A stretch of 64,000 nt of DNA from Armatimonas rosea (GTDB lineage Bacteria > Armatimonadota > Armatimonadia > Armatimonadales > Armatimonadaceae). Position 1 is the first letter of the stretch; every line of letters begins with the position of its first letter. Shown here piece after piece: positions 1-8,241 of the stretch. The position numbers were made by a program, and so were the translations under genes. The stretch is from contig NZ_JACHGW010000008.1 of the NCBI RefSeq assembly GCF_014202505.1, positions 1-64,000 on the forward strand, in the 5' to 3' direction. Below the pieces are notes generated by a model. The model did not search any database. It was not told where the DNA came from and saw only the letters and a list, made by a program, of their open reading frames with translations.

Positions 1-380
1 CGGCGAAGATACTGGGGGCATAAGCCTTTGGGAAAATAGCGCGACGCCAGAATTTATGTGAGGGCCTTGTCTTTCTCTACGAATATCGTAGGGAGGGGCG
101 AGGCCTTTTGCGTTTGTGAGCCAGCAGAGCCGCGCTTTTACTTGTCTGCTGCTGTGGTCGGTACGCTGCTGCTTTGGGCGGTCTTTGCCTCGCTCTAGCA
201 GATCCTCCCTTGATTCCTTCCCTCTCATTGATAGACATGTGGGATTCCTCCGGGTAAAGTATGCCTACGACACTTGCTTCGAGGTTTTTTCACCTGCCTT
301 TAATCTCCCGGAGGTAACAAAGACCCTGTCGTGGTATCTAAAGAAGCAGTATCTGTTTCAGGGGGTTTGGACACATCGTA
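1..380. other. 5' non-coding stretch, no gene supported
   Basis: I see no convincing gene here; the open frames lack recognisable domains and one runs antiphase into the outer-membrane gene that follows. Positions 77-91 form a small hairpin (CTACGA, loop ATA, TCGTAG), but no T-run follows it, so it is not a standard terminator. The stretch may hold the end of an upstream transcript and the promoter of the downstream gene, but no clear promoter can be picked out. Confidence 0.4.
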
Positions 381-1826
381 ATGAGGAATTGTTTTGTAAT
401 GTCGCTTCGGGTGGCTCTTGTGCCACTGCTGGCTATCTTGCCCATTGTTGCTGCACAGGCTCAGGAAGCTGCTCTCGAAGCCAATCCACAGTCCTCCGGC
501 GCAGGGCCGATGACGCTCTCTGCCGCCATCACAACGGCACTCAATCGCCAGCCCCAGCTTGTTGCTGCTGCAGCAAGCAAAGAATCTGCCGCCCAGCGCC
601 TCAAGCAGACCAAGGCAAGCTACCTACCCACTGTCACGCCGTCGTATAACTTTCAGAACCAGTACACCTTTGGAAAGGTGCAGGTGTTCCAGGGGAACGG
701 GGTCGTGACCGAGCTGCCTTCTGGCAAGACTGTCACCACGCGCCAGGAGCAGATCTCGCTGAGCTACCGTGTCTTTGACTCTGGGCGGCGCGATCTCAAC
801 GCAAAACAGGCAAAGCAGAGCCTCACTGCCTCCGAGCTTGGGGAGCAGAATACCCGCCAGAGCGTCATTGGCAATGTCGCCGATGCCTACTTTAATGCCC
901 TGCGGACCGATGCGCTTGTCCGGGTCTCCCAGGCACAGGTGGATCGTGCCAAGACCACCCTGGATCAGATCAGGTTTCAGGCGAGCGATGCCGTTGGGAC
1001 AACCCCGAAAAAGGATGTCTTTCAGGCCGAGGCGGACTACCTCAACGCCACCGTGAACCTACTTCAGGCGCAGAACAATGCGGAGATTGCTCACACCCAG
1101 CTCCGCAATGCGATGGGGATCAGCGGGACCGGGAAGCTCGCCTTGGCAGAGGTGCCGCCCCCGACACTGGCCACCCCGATGACCGCGACCGTGCCTGGGG
1201 TAACTCTAGACACGCCGAGCCCACAGGCAATCCCCAAGCTGATCACCGAGGCTCAGGCAAATCGTCCTGATATTCAACAGAGTGAGGTCAATGCAGCAGC
1301 CGGGGAGACCACGGTGAAGCTAGCGCAGCTAAACACGCGCCCCAACCTCAATGTCGATCTCTCCGCGGGCTACCAGCTCGATGCGGCCAACGATCCGACG
1401 CGCCAGATTGGAAACAACCGGGCGGTGGTTGCCAACCTGACCTACCCGCTCTACGATGGTGGGGCGTCCCGGGCCAATGTCCACGCCTCGGAGGCCAGCC
1501 AGCGCTCGACAGTTGCCCAGCTTGAGAACCAGAAGCAGACGGTTGCACTGGAGGTGGAGCAGTCCTGGCGGAACCTGGGGCAAGCGCGGGTCAGTATCGC
1601 AGCCACCGAGTCTGCGCTGGCGGCAGCACGCAAGAACTACGAGGCGGCGTCCGAGGCCCTAAAGCTGGGCGCCGGGAGCACGGTTGAGGTTATCACGGCC
1701 CAGACCGCGCTCGTGCAGGCTGAGATCAACAATGTCCAGGCACTCTATAACTTCTATACTGCCGATGCGCGCCTGACCCGCTCCCTCGGGCAGGCCGATC
1801 GTATCGGTCGTGCTGCGACAAAGTAG
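381..1826 (+). CDS. TolC-family outer-membrane efflux protein
   Basis: The 481-residue product has an N-terminal signal peptide with a hydrophobic stretch ending near AAQAQ. Two repeats follow, rich in Ala, Gln and Asn with long helices, as in the outer-membrane efflux protein family (OEP, two copies). Family members form trimeric outer-membrane/periplasmic channels that export substrates with an inner-membrane pump. Phrases such as the RQSVIGNVADAYFNAL region and the QAEADYLNATVNLLQAQ helix are typical. ATG at 381 is used; a second ATG at 399 would also keep the signal peptide. An HTTM protein and an ABC ATPase follow, suggesting an export role, but no adaptor or permease gene is next to them. 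Confidence 0.9.
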   Translation: MRNCFVMSLRVALVPLLAILPIVAAQAQEAALEANPQSSGAGPMTLSAAITTALNRQPQLVAAAASKESAAQRLKQTKASYLPTVTPSYNFQNQYTFGKVQVFQGNGVVTELPSGKTVTTRQEQISLSYRVFDSGRRDLNAKQAKQSLTASELGEQNTRQSVIGNVADAYFNALRTDALVRVSQAQVDRAKTTLDQIRFQASDAVGTTPKKDVFQAEADYLNATVNLLQAQNNAEIAHTQLRNAMGISGTGKLALAEVPPPTLATPMTATVPGVTLDTPSPQAIPKLITEAQANRPDIQQSEVNAAAGETTVKLAQLNTRPNLNVDLSAGYQLDAANDPTRQIGNNRAVVANLTYPLYDGGASRANVHASEASQRSTVAQLENQKQTVALEVEQSWRNLGQARVSIAATESALAAARKNYEAASEALKLGAGSTVEVITAQTALVQAEINNVQALYNFYTADARLTRSLGQADRIGRAATK

Positions 1827-3414
1827 CCTCGTGGAAAGAAAAAATGCAGCCTTGACTGGGCTCTGGGATCGGCTCTTTGGGATCGATCTACGGAGCCTGG
1901 CCTTGCTACGCATTGCGATGGGAGTCTTTCTGGTCTGGGACTTGCTGGACCGGGCGCGGTTCCTACGCCAGCACTACACCGACCAGGGAGTCTTTCCCAC
2001 CAATGCCTGTATCGAGATGTGGAGCTCGGGCGAGATCTGGGAGCGGCTCTGGGCGTTTGCGTCTTTTCACATGATCTCGGGGGAGCTGGGCTGGCAGGTC
2101 TTTCTCTTTCTGTTTACCGCGGCGTGCGCTGTCTGCCTCGCCGTGGGCTACCGCTCCCGTCTCTTTGCCTTTCTTTGCTGGCTGCTGACGGTCTCTCTCC
2201 AGAACCGCAATCCACATGTCCTCCACGGCGGCGATCAGATGATCCGCCATACGCTCTTCTGGATGATGTTCCTGCCGCTGGGGGCGCGCTTCTCCGTGGA
2301 CGGTCTCTGTGCGCTCTGTAAGGCCTACCAGCAGCCTGTGCCTGCCCGGACCCTCTCGCTCGCCTCGGCGGGGATTCTGATCCAGACCGCCCTGCTCTAT
2401 TGGTTCACGTCGGCGCTCAAGTACGCCCCCGAGTGGCGTGGCGAAGGCACCGCGATCTACTATGCCTTCTCCATCGAGCACTACCAGACCGCCCTGGGAC
2501 GCCTGATGCTGGGCATGCCGCTGATTGTCTTGAAGCTCATGACCTGGGCGGCGATTGGCCTGGAGATGCTCGGGGGGATTGTCGCCTTCTGCCCTGTCGC
2601 GACCGAGCGGGTTCGGATAGGGTGCGTGGCGGTGTTCTGGACCTTCCACCTGGTCCTGATCGGCGGCCTCATGGATGTTGGCCCGATCAGTGAGGCGAGC
2701 TGCATGCTCTGGATCCCGTTCCTGCCCGCCCTTTTCTGGGACAAGCTCGCGGCGCTCTGGCAGCGCCTGCCTGCCCGTGGCCTGAAGCAGCGTCTTGAGG
2801 GAGCCTACCACGCGCTTGTGGGGTGGCGCAATCGCCTGATTGTCCGCCGTGTGCAGCGCCAAGCGCCGCTCCCCGAGCTGAGGCCGACCAAGGTAACCCA
2901 GGTCTTTGCGGGCCTCGCGATTGTCTTTGCCGTGCTCTGGAACCTGCGTGGTGTCGATGCGAAGCGCTACGGCAGTCTCACCGACAACATGACCTGGGTC
3001 GCAAAGCTGGTGCGCCTGGACCAACAGTGGGGAATGTTTGCGCCCTTTCCCTTCAAGGACGACGGCTGGTTTATCCTGGCGGTGGAGCGTGAGGATGGCT
3101 CACAGGTGGACCTGCTCCAAGACGGTAAGCCTGTCAGCTGGGCAAAGCCCGCCTCGGTGCTGAAGATGTACACCAGCGAGCGCGACCGCAAGTACCTGAT
3201 GAACCTCTACATGGCAAACTACTCCGCGCAGCGCCCCTACTTTGTGCACTCAAAGCTGCTGGAGTGGTTCCAGGTCCATCCCAAGCCGAGCAAGGGGGAG
3301 CAGGTCAAGCGTGTCAGCCTCTACTACATGCTCCACCGCACCCCGCCACCGGGAAGCCCTCCCGTGGAGCCGAAAAAAGTGCTGCTCTTTAGCGAAACCT
3401 ATACGAAAGTGTAA
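1810..3414 (+). CDS. HTTM-domain membrane protein (gamma-carboxylase-like)
   Basis: The roughly 530-residue polytopic membrane protein opens with the HTTM signature (LLRIAMGVFLVWDLLDRARF, then HYTDQGVFP). HTTM is the membrane domain shared with vitamin-K-dependent gamma-carboxylase. The N-terminal two thirds carry several membrane helices and the C-terminal third is soluble. Bacterial members have no settled role. The GTG at 1810 overlaps the tolC-like gene by 17 bases; a GTG at 1831 is an equally weak alternative, and neither has a clear ribosome-binding site. It lies 5 bases before the ABC ATPase start, so the three genes probably form one transcript. Confidence 0.85.
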   Translation: MLRQSSLVERKNAALTGLWDRLFGIDLRSLALLRIAMGVFLVWDLLDRARFLRQHYTDQGVFPTNACIEMWSSGEIWERLWAFASFHMISGELGWQVFLFLFTAACAVCLAVGYRSRLFAFLCWLLTVSLQNRNPHVLHGGDQMIRHTLFWMMFLPLGARFSVDGLCALCKAYQQPVPARTLSLASAGILIQTALLYWFTSALKYAPEWRGEGTAIYYAFSIEHYQTALGRLMLGMPLIVLKLMTWAAIGLEMLGGIVAFCPVATERVRIGCVAVFWTFHLVLIGGLMDVGPISEASCMLWIPFLPALFWDKLAALWQRLPARGLKQRLEGAYHALVGWRNRLIVRRVQRQAPLPELRPTKVTQVFAGLAIVFAVLWNLRGVDAKRYGSLTDNMTWVAKLVRLDQQWGMFAPFPFKDDGWFILAVEREDGSQVDLLQDGKPVSWAKPASVLKMYTSERDRKYLMNLYMANYSAQRPYFVHSKLLEWFQVHPKPSKGEQVKRVSLYYMLHRTPPPGSPPVEPKKVLLFSETYTKV

Positions 3415-3419
3415 AAAAC

Positions 3420-4181
3420 ATGCCCGTTGTTATCGAGACGCGAGATCTCATCAAGAACTATAAGACCGGCCTGATCGAGGTCAAGGTGCTCCTTGGCATC
3501 ACGCTCCAGATCAACGAGGGGGAGTTTGTTGCTATCATGGGGCCTTCGGGTTCGGGCAAGTCCACCTACATGAATATCCTGGGGTGCTTGGACCGGCCCA
3601 CGGGAGGCGAGTACCTGCTGGATGGCGAGGATGTCTCCCGCCTCTCGGACAACCGCCTGGCCGATATCCGCAACCAGAAGTTTGGCTTTGTCTTCCAGAG
3701 CTTCAACCTGCTGCCCCGCACGACAGCCCAGCGTCAGGTGGAGCTGCCGATGCTCTACGCGGGCAAGCCCAACAAAGAGAAGCGGGCAAAGTGGGCACTG
3801 GAGCGGGTCGGGCTGGGGGACCGCACCCACCACAAGCCCAACGAGCTCTCGGGCGGCCAGCAGCAGCGTGTCGCCATCGCCCGCTCGCTGGTCAACGACC
3901 CCCGCGTGATCATGGCTGACGAGCCCACGGGCGCGCTGGACACCCGCACGAGCTTTGAGATCATGGGAATCTTCCAGGAGCTCAACCGTGAGGGCAAGAC
4001 GATTGTCATGGTGACTCACGAGAACGATATCGCCCAGCACGCCACGCGTATCATTCGCTTCCGTGACGGCCTGATCCACGAGGATACCCAGGTCGCCAAC
4101 CCCAAAGACGCCCGCGTCGAGCTGGAGCACTTCCTGGAAGAGCAAGCCCGTAACGATGCCGCCGCGGGAATCAAGCGCTAG
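3420..4181 (+). CDS. ABC transporter ATP-binding protein, MacB/LolD type
   Basis: The 253-residue ATPase is complete: Walker A GPSGSGKS at 41-48, Q-loop glutamine at 93, signature LSGGQ at 143-147, Walker B VIMADE at 163-168 and switch histidine 200. The sequence resembles the MacB/LolD/FtsE group, which powers MacB-type permeases acting on lipoproteins, peptides or drugs in the cell envelope. The TolC-like gene upstream fits a tripartite MacAB-TolC-like pump. However, no MacA adaptor or MacB permease is adjacent, so the membrane partner must be encoded elsewhere or the HTTM protein is involved. The second possibility is only a guess. Confidence 0.93.
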   Translation: MPVVIETRDLIKNYKTGLIEVKVLLGITLQINEGEFVAIMGPSGSGKSTYMNILGCLDRPTGGEYLLDGEDVSRLSDNRLADIRNQKFGFVFQSFNLLPRTTAQRQVELPMLYAGKPNKEKRAKWALERVGLGDRTHHKPNELSGGQQQRVAIARSLVNDPRVIMADEPTGALDTRTSFEIMGIFQELNREGKTIVMVTHENDIAQHATRIIRFRDGLIHEDTQVANPKDARVELEHFLEEQARNDAAAGIKR

Positions 4182-4194
4182 GTTTTTGCGCCTT

Positions 4195-4372
4195 TGATCG
4201 CCCTTTTGACCGCCCCGATGAACCGGGGCGTCTTGCTGTCGTCGCAGGCTCCGACACGAAGGCCTCCGGCCATACCGCGCGTTCACGCGGATCGGGATGG
4301 GCGCAGCCCTTTGTATCCGAGGCACGAGGATAGCAAGACGCCCCCGTTTATGGGGGCGATCAAAAGGGCGAG
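4195..4372. repeat. Palindromic element family A, copy 1
   Basis: This intergenic element of about 175 bases is one long imperfect inverted repeat. The outer arms (CGCCCTTTTGA near 4199 and TCAAAAGGGCG near 4360) pair, then the GGGCGTCTTGCT-like inner arms pair, and the tip is CCGCG-CGTTCA-CGCGG. The core between 4228 and 4275 is nearly identical to the copy at 35895-36085. It fills the gap between two convergent genes and might also act as a terminator for both. Confidence 0.8.
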
Positions 4373-5008
4373 CTAGAACAACGTCCTCGGGGGCTCTTTT
4401 TTGGCCTCGACCACTTTCTTTCGGGCGGCTTCGATATCGGCGATCAGGAGCTCGCGGGCGTGGTCGTAGGCGGCGCCTTCTTGCCGCAGAATGTAGGCGG
4501 GGTGCAGGCCGGCGATGGCGTAGCGGGCGTAGCAGCTCTCGAAGAACTTTCCGCGCTCACTGGTGATCTTAAAGCCCTTGTGGATGATCGTGTTGGCCGA
4601 GGGCGCTCCCAGGCAGAGAATCACCAGCGGCTCGATCGTCCCCAGAATCGGCTCCAGCCAGCTACTCACGCAGGCGCTGGCTTCGTCGGCGGTGGGCGGG
4701 CGGTTTTGTAGGCGACCCGTCTCCCCCACGAGAGTCGGGCGGCAGCGGACGACATTGGTGATAAAGATATGCTTGCGCGTGATCCCACACGCATAGAGGC
4801 ACTCGTCGAGGAGCTGCCCCGCGCGGCCCACAAACGGGCGGCCGGTCTTGTCTTCCGTCTCGCCGGGGCCCTCACCGACAATCACCAGGGGGCTGTTGGG
4901 GTTGCCCTCGCCAAAGACCACATTCGTGCGTGTCTCACAGAGTCCGCAGCCCTGGCAGCCCAGTGCCTCCTCGCGTAGGGCCGCAATCCGCGATTCTTTT
5001 TCCGTCAT
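4373..5008 (-). CDS. Uracil-DNA glycosylase, family 4 (iron-sulfur)
   Basis: This 211-residue enzyme removes uracil from DNA, the first step of base-excision repair. The family-4 motif GEGPGE is at 45-50 and HPAYILRQ lies near the C-terminus. Likely 4Fe-4S ligands are the paired N-terminal cysteines (C18, C21 or C24) plus C89 and C113. The start at 5008 (MTEKES) is preferred over an ATG at 5068, whose 20 extra residues overlap the tRNA and look non-coding. A TACAAT box at 5018-5023 on the minus strand lies 9 bases upstream. The gene is monocistronic. Confidence 0.93.
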   Translation of the reverse strand: MTEKESRIAALREEALGCQGCGLCETRTNVVFGEGNPNSPLVIVGEGPGETEDKTGRPFVGRAGQLLDECLYACGITRKHIFITNVVRCRPTLVGETGRLQNRPPTADEASACVSSWLEPILGTIEPLVILCLGAPSANTIIHKGFKITSERGKFFESCYARYAIAGLHPAYILRQEGAAYDHARELLIADIEAARKKVVEAKKEPPRTLF

Positions 5009-5042
5009 AGCGGCTTGATTGTACCTACTTGTATGCAAAGGC

Positions 5043-5116
5043 GGAAAGCAGGCCGGAGTCGAACCCACACCTCTTTAATGCCATTAAAGCGCTCTTCCAT
5101 TGAGCTACTGCTCTCC
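5043..5116 (-). tRNA. tRNA with GGC anticodon (tRNA-Ala-like, atypical)
   Basis: Read on the minus strand this folds as a tRNA: D-stem GCTC/GAGC, anticodon stem CTTTA/TAAAG with loop ATGGCAT (anticodon GGC, alanine codon GCC), and T-loop TTCGACT. The acceptor can extend to 9 pairs (GGAGAGCAG with CTGCTTTCC). Oddities are the absence of the G3:U70 alanine identity pair (A:U here), one G-G mismatch in the T-stem and a 4-base variable loop. CCA is not encoded. It may be a diverged tRNA-Ala or a decaying copy. Confidence 0.65.
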
Positions 5117-5147
5117 ACGCATGATTTTACCTGGGGTATAACAAACG

Positions 5148-5954
5148 ATGCAGCACCTGGATAAAGTTTTGAATGGCTACCTCGACGATCCCCAGGCGAC
5201 GGCGGACCAGCTCTGGTATGCGTATCAGCACTATCACTACCTGCCCGTCCAACAGTACCAAGTCATTCAAGAGAGACTGGCACGCAATCCAAGCTGTCCC
5301 TCTCGCCTCCTCGCTCAGCTCGTCCCTCAGGTGTGCCCTGCTGCCCTGCAGAATCCGGCTTGGGAGGTGTATCGAAAAGACGAGGACTTTCTGCGAAGCT
5401 TACCCAGCAACTTTATCCTGCGGCTCCTGAGTGATGAGAGTGCACCACAGCTCCTGATGGAAGCGCTGACGCTGCATCCTAGTACCCGGATTGTCAGTGC
5501 GGCGCGGCGGCACGTGAGCATCGTAGGTGAAGTGACCGAGGGCTGGGAACGTGCAGTGCGCGATGACTGGGTAACTCAGCTTCGGCGTGATAGCGCACTC
5601 GTCTGGCTCCAGCGTGCAGGAGGACTGGCTGAGGGAATCAATGCGGCCTTTCCCTACCCGATCACTCCTCTGCCACTACTACCTGAGCCGCAACGCCTCC
5701 CTATCCTTCTGGAGATTGCAAAACAGAGTGGGCCGCGGCTTGCTCCCATCCTCGCGATCTCCCAGCTTGTCCATGCCCCCACAGAGCTACGCGGCTACTA
5801 CAACCACCCTCATTGGGAGCGGCGGTTTGCGGTGGCGCTGAATCCACAGGCACCGCGCGATGTCCGTGTTTTGCTTACCCACGACGGCCACCAGTGGGTA
5901 CGGGCTGCCGCACGGGTGGCCGATTTTAAGAGCTTCCTCAAAGCGATGGGATAA
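5148..5954 (+). CDS. Hypothetical LRV/HEAT-like repeat protein
   Basis: I do not recognise a named family. The 268-residue product is mostly helical. It has recurring segments such as ARNPSCPSRLLAQLV, LHPSTRIVSAARRHV and LNPQAPRDVRVLLTHDGHQWVRAAA, with the N-P-x-x-P pattern of variant leucine-rich (LRV) or HEAT-type repeats. Such repeats usually form protein-binding superhelices. There is no signal peptide or membrane helix. It is divergent from the tRNA and its 3' end overlaps the epimerase gene on the other strand by 17 bases. Confidence 0.75.
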   Translation: MQHLDKVLNGYLDDPQATADQLWYAYQHYHYLPVQQYQVIQERLARNPSCPSRLLAQLVPQVCPAALQNPAWEVYRKDEDFLRSLPSNFILRLLSDESAPQLLMEALTLHPSTRIVSAARRHVSIVGEVTEGWERAVRDDWVTQLRRDSALVWLQRAGGLAEGINAAFPYPITPLPLLPEPQRLPILLEIAKQSGPRLAPILAISQLVHAPTELRGYYNHPHWERRFAVALNPQAPRDVRVLLTHDGHQWVRAAARVADFKSFLKAMG

Positions 5955-6825
5955 CGTCGGCGAGGGCGGCTTCGAGGGTGGGCCAACGGAAGCTGTAGCC
6001 GAGGGCGAGGGCGCGCTGGGGGATTACCCGCTGGCTGGCGACCAGGTAGTCGGCGAACTCGCCTACGAGAGCCTTGAGGGCGAAGAGCGGCACGGGGAAG
6101 CGGGCGGGTTTTCCTAGGAGCTCCCCCAGCGCATCGGCGAGCACCTGGCCGGTGACCGGGTTGGGGGCGACGGCATTGAGCGGGCCGGAGACAGTCGGGT
6201 TCTCCAGCGCGAGCGTAAACAGCCCCAGGACATCGTCGCGGTGGACCCACGGAACCCACTGGCGCCCGTTGCCCAGCGGCCCGCCGAGCCCGAGCTTCCA
6301 GGGAGAGAAGGGCACCTGCGGGGGATTGAGCATGCTCTCGATCACCCCACCGCCGCGCGCAAAGACCTGCCCGATCCGCAGAAAGGCCACGCGCCCGCCG
6401 CTGCTCACCGCCTCCTGGGTCGCCTCTTCCCAGCGGGAGCAGACATGGGTGAAGTAGTCCGGCACGGGAGCCGTCTCCTCCGTGATCTCGTCATCGCCGT
6501 GGTCGCCGTAGAACCCGACCGCCGACGCATTGAGCAGGACCTTGGGGCGCGCCGATGCCAGCTTGCGGGTGGGCTCCACCCGGCTGCTTAAAATCTCATC
6601 GCGGACCTCGTCGTTCCAGCGCTTGGCCGCCACCGAGACCCCACAGAGATTGATCACCGCATCGGCCTGCGCCACGGCGGTGCGCCAGCCGAGGGTATCG
6701 TCCCAGTGGAGCTGGCCGGGCTTGGCCGTGCGGCTGAGGGACTGGACCGTGTGGCCCGAGGAAGTGAGGTGCGCACTCAGCGCCTGCCCGATAAAGCCTG
6801 AGGCTCCCGCGATCACGATCTTCAT
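5938..6825 (-). CDS. TIGR01777-family NAD(P)-dependent epimerase/oxidoreductase
   Basis: The 295-residue protein begins with the dinucleotide-binding motif GASGFIG (residues 7-13) of extended short-chain dehydrogenases. It ends with the DUF1731 tail typical of the TIGR01777 (YfcH/SDR39U) family. The substrate is unknown for the family. A TACTCT sequence at 6832-6837 on the minus strand sits 6 bases before the ATG, close to the leaderless layout seen elsewhere in this window. It converges on the LRV-like gene with a short overlap. Confidence 0.9.
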   Translation of the reverse strand: MKIVIAGASGFIGQALSAHLTSSGHTVQSLSRTAKPGQLHWDDTLGWRTAVAQADAVINLCGVSVAAKRWNDEVRDEILSSRVEPTRKLASARPKVLLNASAVGFYGDHGDDEITEETAPVPDYFTHVCSRWEEATQEAVSSGGRVAFLRIGQVFARGGGVIESMLNPPQVPFSPWKLGLGGPLGNGRQWVPWVHRDDVLGLFTLALENPTVSGPLNAVAPNPVTGQVLADALGELLGKPARFPVPLFALKALVGEFADYLVASQRVIPQRALALGYSFRWPTLEAALADVIPSL

Positions 6826-6849
6826 ACCAGGAGAGTACCTGATTTGGCC

Positions 6850-8241
6850 TCAGCGCAGGCGCAGGTCGGTCTCGGGCGAGATTCCCAGGCGCTTGCGCAG
6901 CATCAGGTTCTCCTCTTGGGACGTGCGCAGGCGGTCCTCGGCGAGCTGGCGCAGGGCGGCATCGGCGCTGGAGTGGCTGGCGCGCTCGTTGGCGAGGGCC
7001 TCCAGCGCCTCTTTCCAGCGCTGCTCGCGCAGGCGCACCTCATTGAGCGAGCGGGTGGCCTCCCGCTCCGCGCGCACGGAGCGCACGGTCAGCACGCCAG
7101 TCGCAGCGAGGCCCGCGAGCCCCACCGACGCCGTGGGAAGCAGACCGCGGTAGAACGCCGCCCGCTGCCGCCGCCGCTCGCCATCGGGGATGCTCCGGTT
7201 GATCCAGGCCTCGTCGAAGACACGGGCGTAGATACGGTTGCGCACCCGGAGCTGGCTGCGCACGCTACGGACGATCCCCGAGAGCTTCAGGATGGCGCCC
7301 AGGGGGCTTCCCGGCTCTTCCTTGACCTCCCGGCGGCGGGCGCGACGGTAGAGCTCCAGCAGGGCCGTGACATCCTCCCCGCCCTCCAGCACGCGCCGCT
7401 GGACAAAGCTCAGGTTGGTCTCCTCTTCACGCGCCGACTCATGGAAAAACAGCCGCGCCACCGCCCGGTCCACGGAGTCATTGTCCCAGCGCCCGACCTC
7501 TGCGACCGCCTGGCAGAGCCGCTGGGTGAGGTAGGGGTGCCCATCGGTCCAGTAGAGAATCCGCTCGATCGCGTGCATCCCGCCGTCGCCGAAGCCCTCC
7601 GCGAGGGGGCGGGCCTCCAAAAGCGTGAAGTCGGTGGGGACGATCCGCTGGCCGATATTGAACGGGGTGACACGGGCATCGCGCACGAGGCTATCGGGGG
7701 TGGCCGAGCCCAGCAGGCAGAACGTCAAGCGCAAGAGCTCGGGGTCGTCGGCGCGGCGGTTGTAGCAGGCACGCACCCCGGCAAAGAACTCATCGGTGGG
7801 GAACGGTAGCGAGCGCACGGCGTCGATCTCGTCCACAAAGAGGGTCAGCGGGCGAGGGCTGGCCGGGAGCGCGACCTCACGGAGCGCCGCAAAGAACCGC
7901 TGTGCCGGCCCGAGCTGCGGGCGGGTCTCACTGAAGTCCTCCAGCGCGTCCTCGAGCCCAATCGCCGCACCGAGCTGGGCGAGCAGGCCGCTGTACCACT
8001 GCTCCGGGGAGACATTCTGCCCGACACCGGTCAGGTCGAGGATCGCCACCCGGACCTCCTCCCGGCGGAGCTGGGCGGCGGCGCGCACCATCAGGCTAGA
8101 CTTGCCGACCTGACGTGTGTCCAGGACATAGCTAAACTCCCGCGAGAGCAGCGCCGCCAGCAGGGCATCGTCGGCCTGGCGGCGCACGTAGCACCGGGCA
8201 TCGGGCGCGAGGTTGCCTCCCGCGACAAAGAAACCGTTCAT
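6850..8241 (-). CDS. AAA_35-type ATPase with membrane helix and coiled coil
   Basis: The 463-residue protein starts with the AAA-like (AAA_35) pattern common in cyanobacteria: a YVRRQAD segment, then the DTRQVGKSS nucleotide-binding loop at 41-49, LDLTGVGQNVSPEQWYSGLL and a Walker B LTLFVDEIDAV. Cyanobacterial relatives often continue into WD40 repeats. Here the C-terminus instead has one membrane segment (around SVGLAGLAATGVLTV) and an Arg/Glu-rich coiled coil. The start at 8241 overlaps the stop of the archaemetzincin gene (ATGA), so the two are translationally coupled. The role is unknown; NTP-driven signalling or remodelling is a guess. Confidence 0.85.
   Translation of the reverse strand: MNGFFVAGGNLAPDARCYVRRQADDALLAALLSREFSYVLDTRQVGKSSLMVRAAAQLRREEVRVAILDLTGVGQNVSPEQWYSGLLAQLGAAIGLEDALEDFSETRPQLGPAQRFFAALREVALPASPRPLTLFVDEIDAVRSLPFPTDEFFAGVRACYNRRADDPELLRLTFCLLGSATPDSLVRDARVTPFNIGQRIVPTDFTLLEARPLAEGFGDGGMHAIERILYWTDGHPYLTQRLCQAVAEVGRWDNDSVDRAVARLFFHESAREEETNLSFVQRRVLEGGEDVTALLELYRRARRREVKEEPGSPLGAILKLSGIVRSVRSQLRVRNRIYARVFDEAWINRSIPDGERRRQRAAFYRGLLPTASVGLAGLAATGVLTVRSVRAEREATRSLNEVRLREQRWKEALEALANERASHSSADAALRQLAEDRLRTSQEENLMLRKRLGISPETDLRLR

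Noticed and set aside
116-649. 177-codon frame over the 5' end of the TolC-like gene
   Set aside because: It is out of phase with the signal peptide and OEP domain, is cysteine/arginine-biased, and has no recognisable domain.
1963-3024. 353-codon antisense frame across the HTTM gene
   Set aside because: Arg/Gly/Glu-biased shadow translation of a high-GC gene; the plus strand carries a clear HTTM protein.
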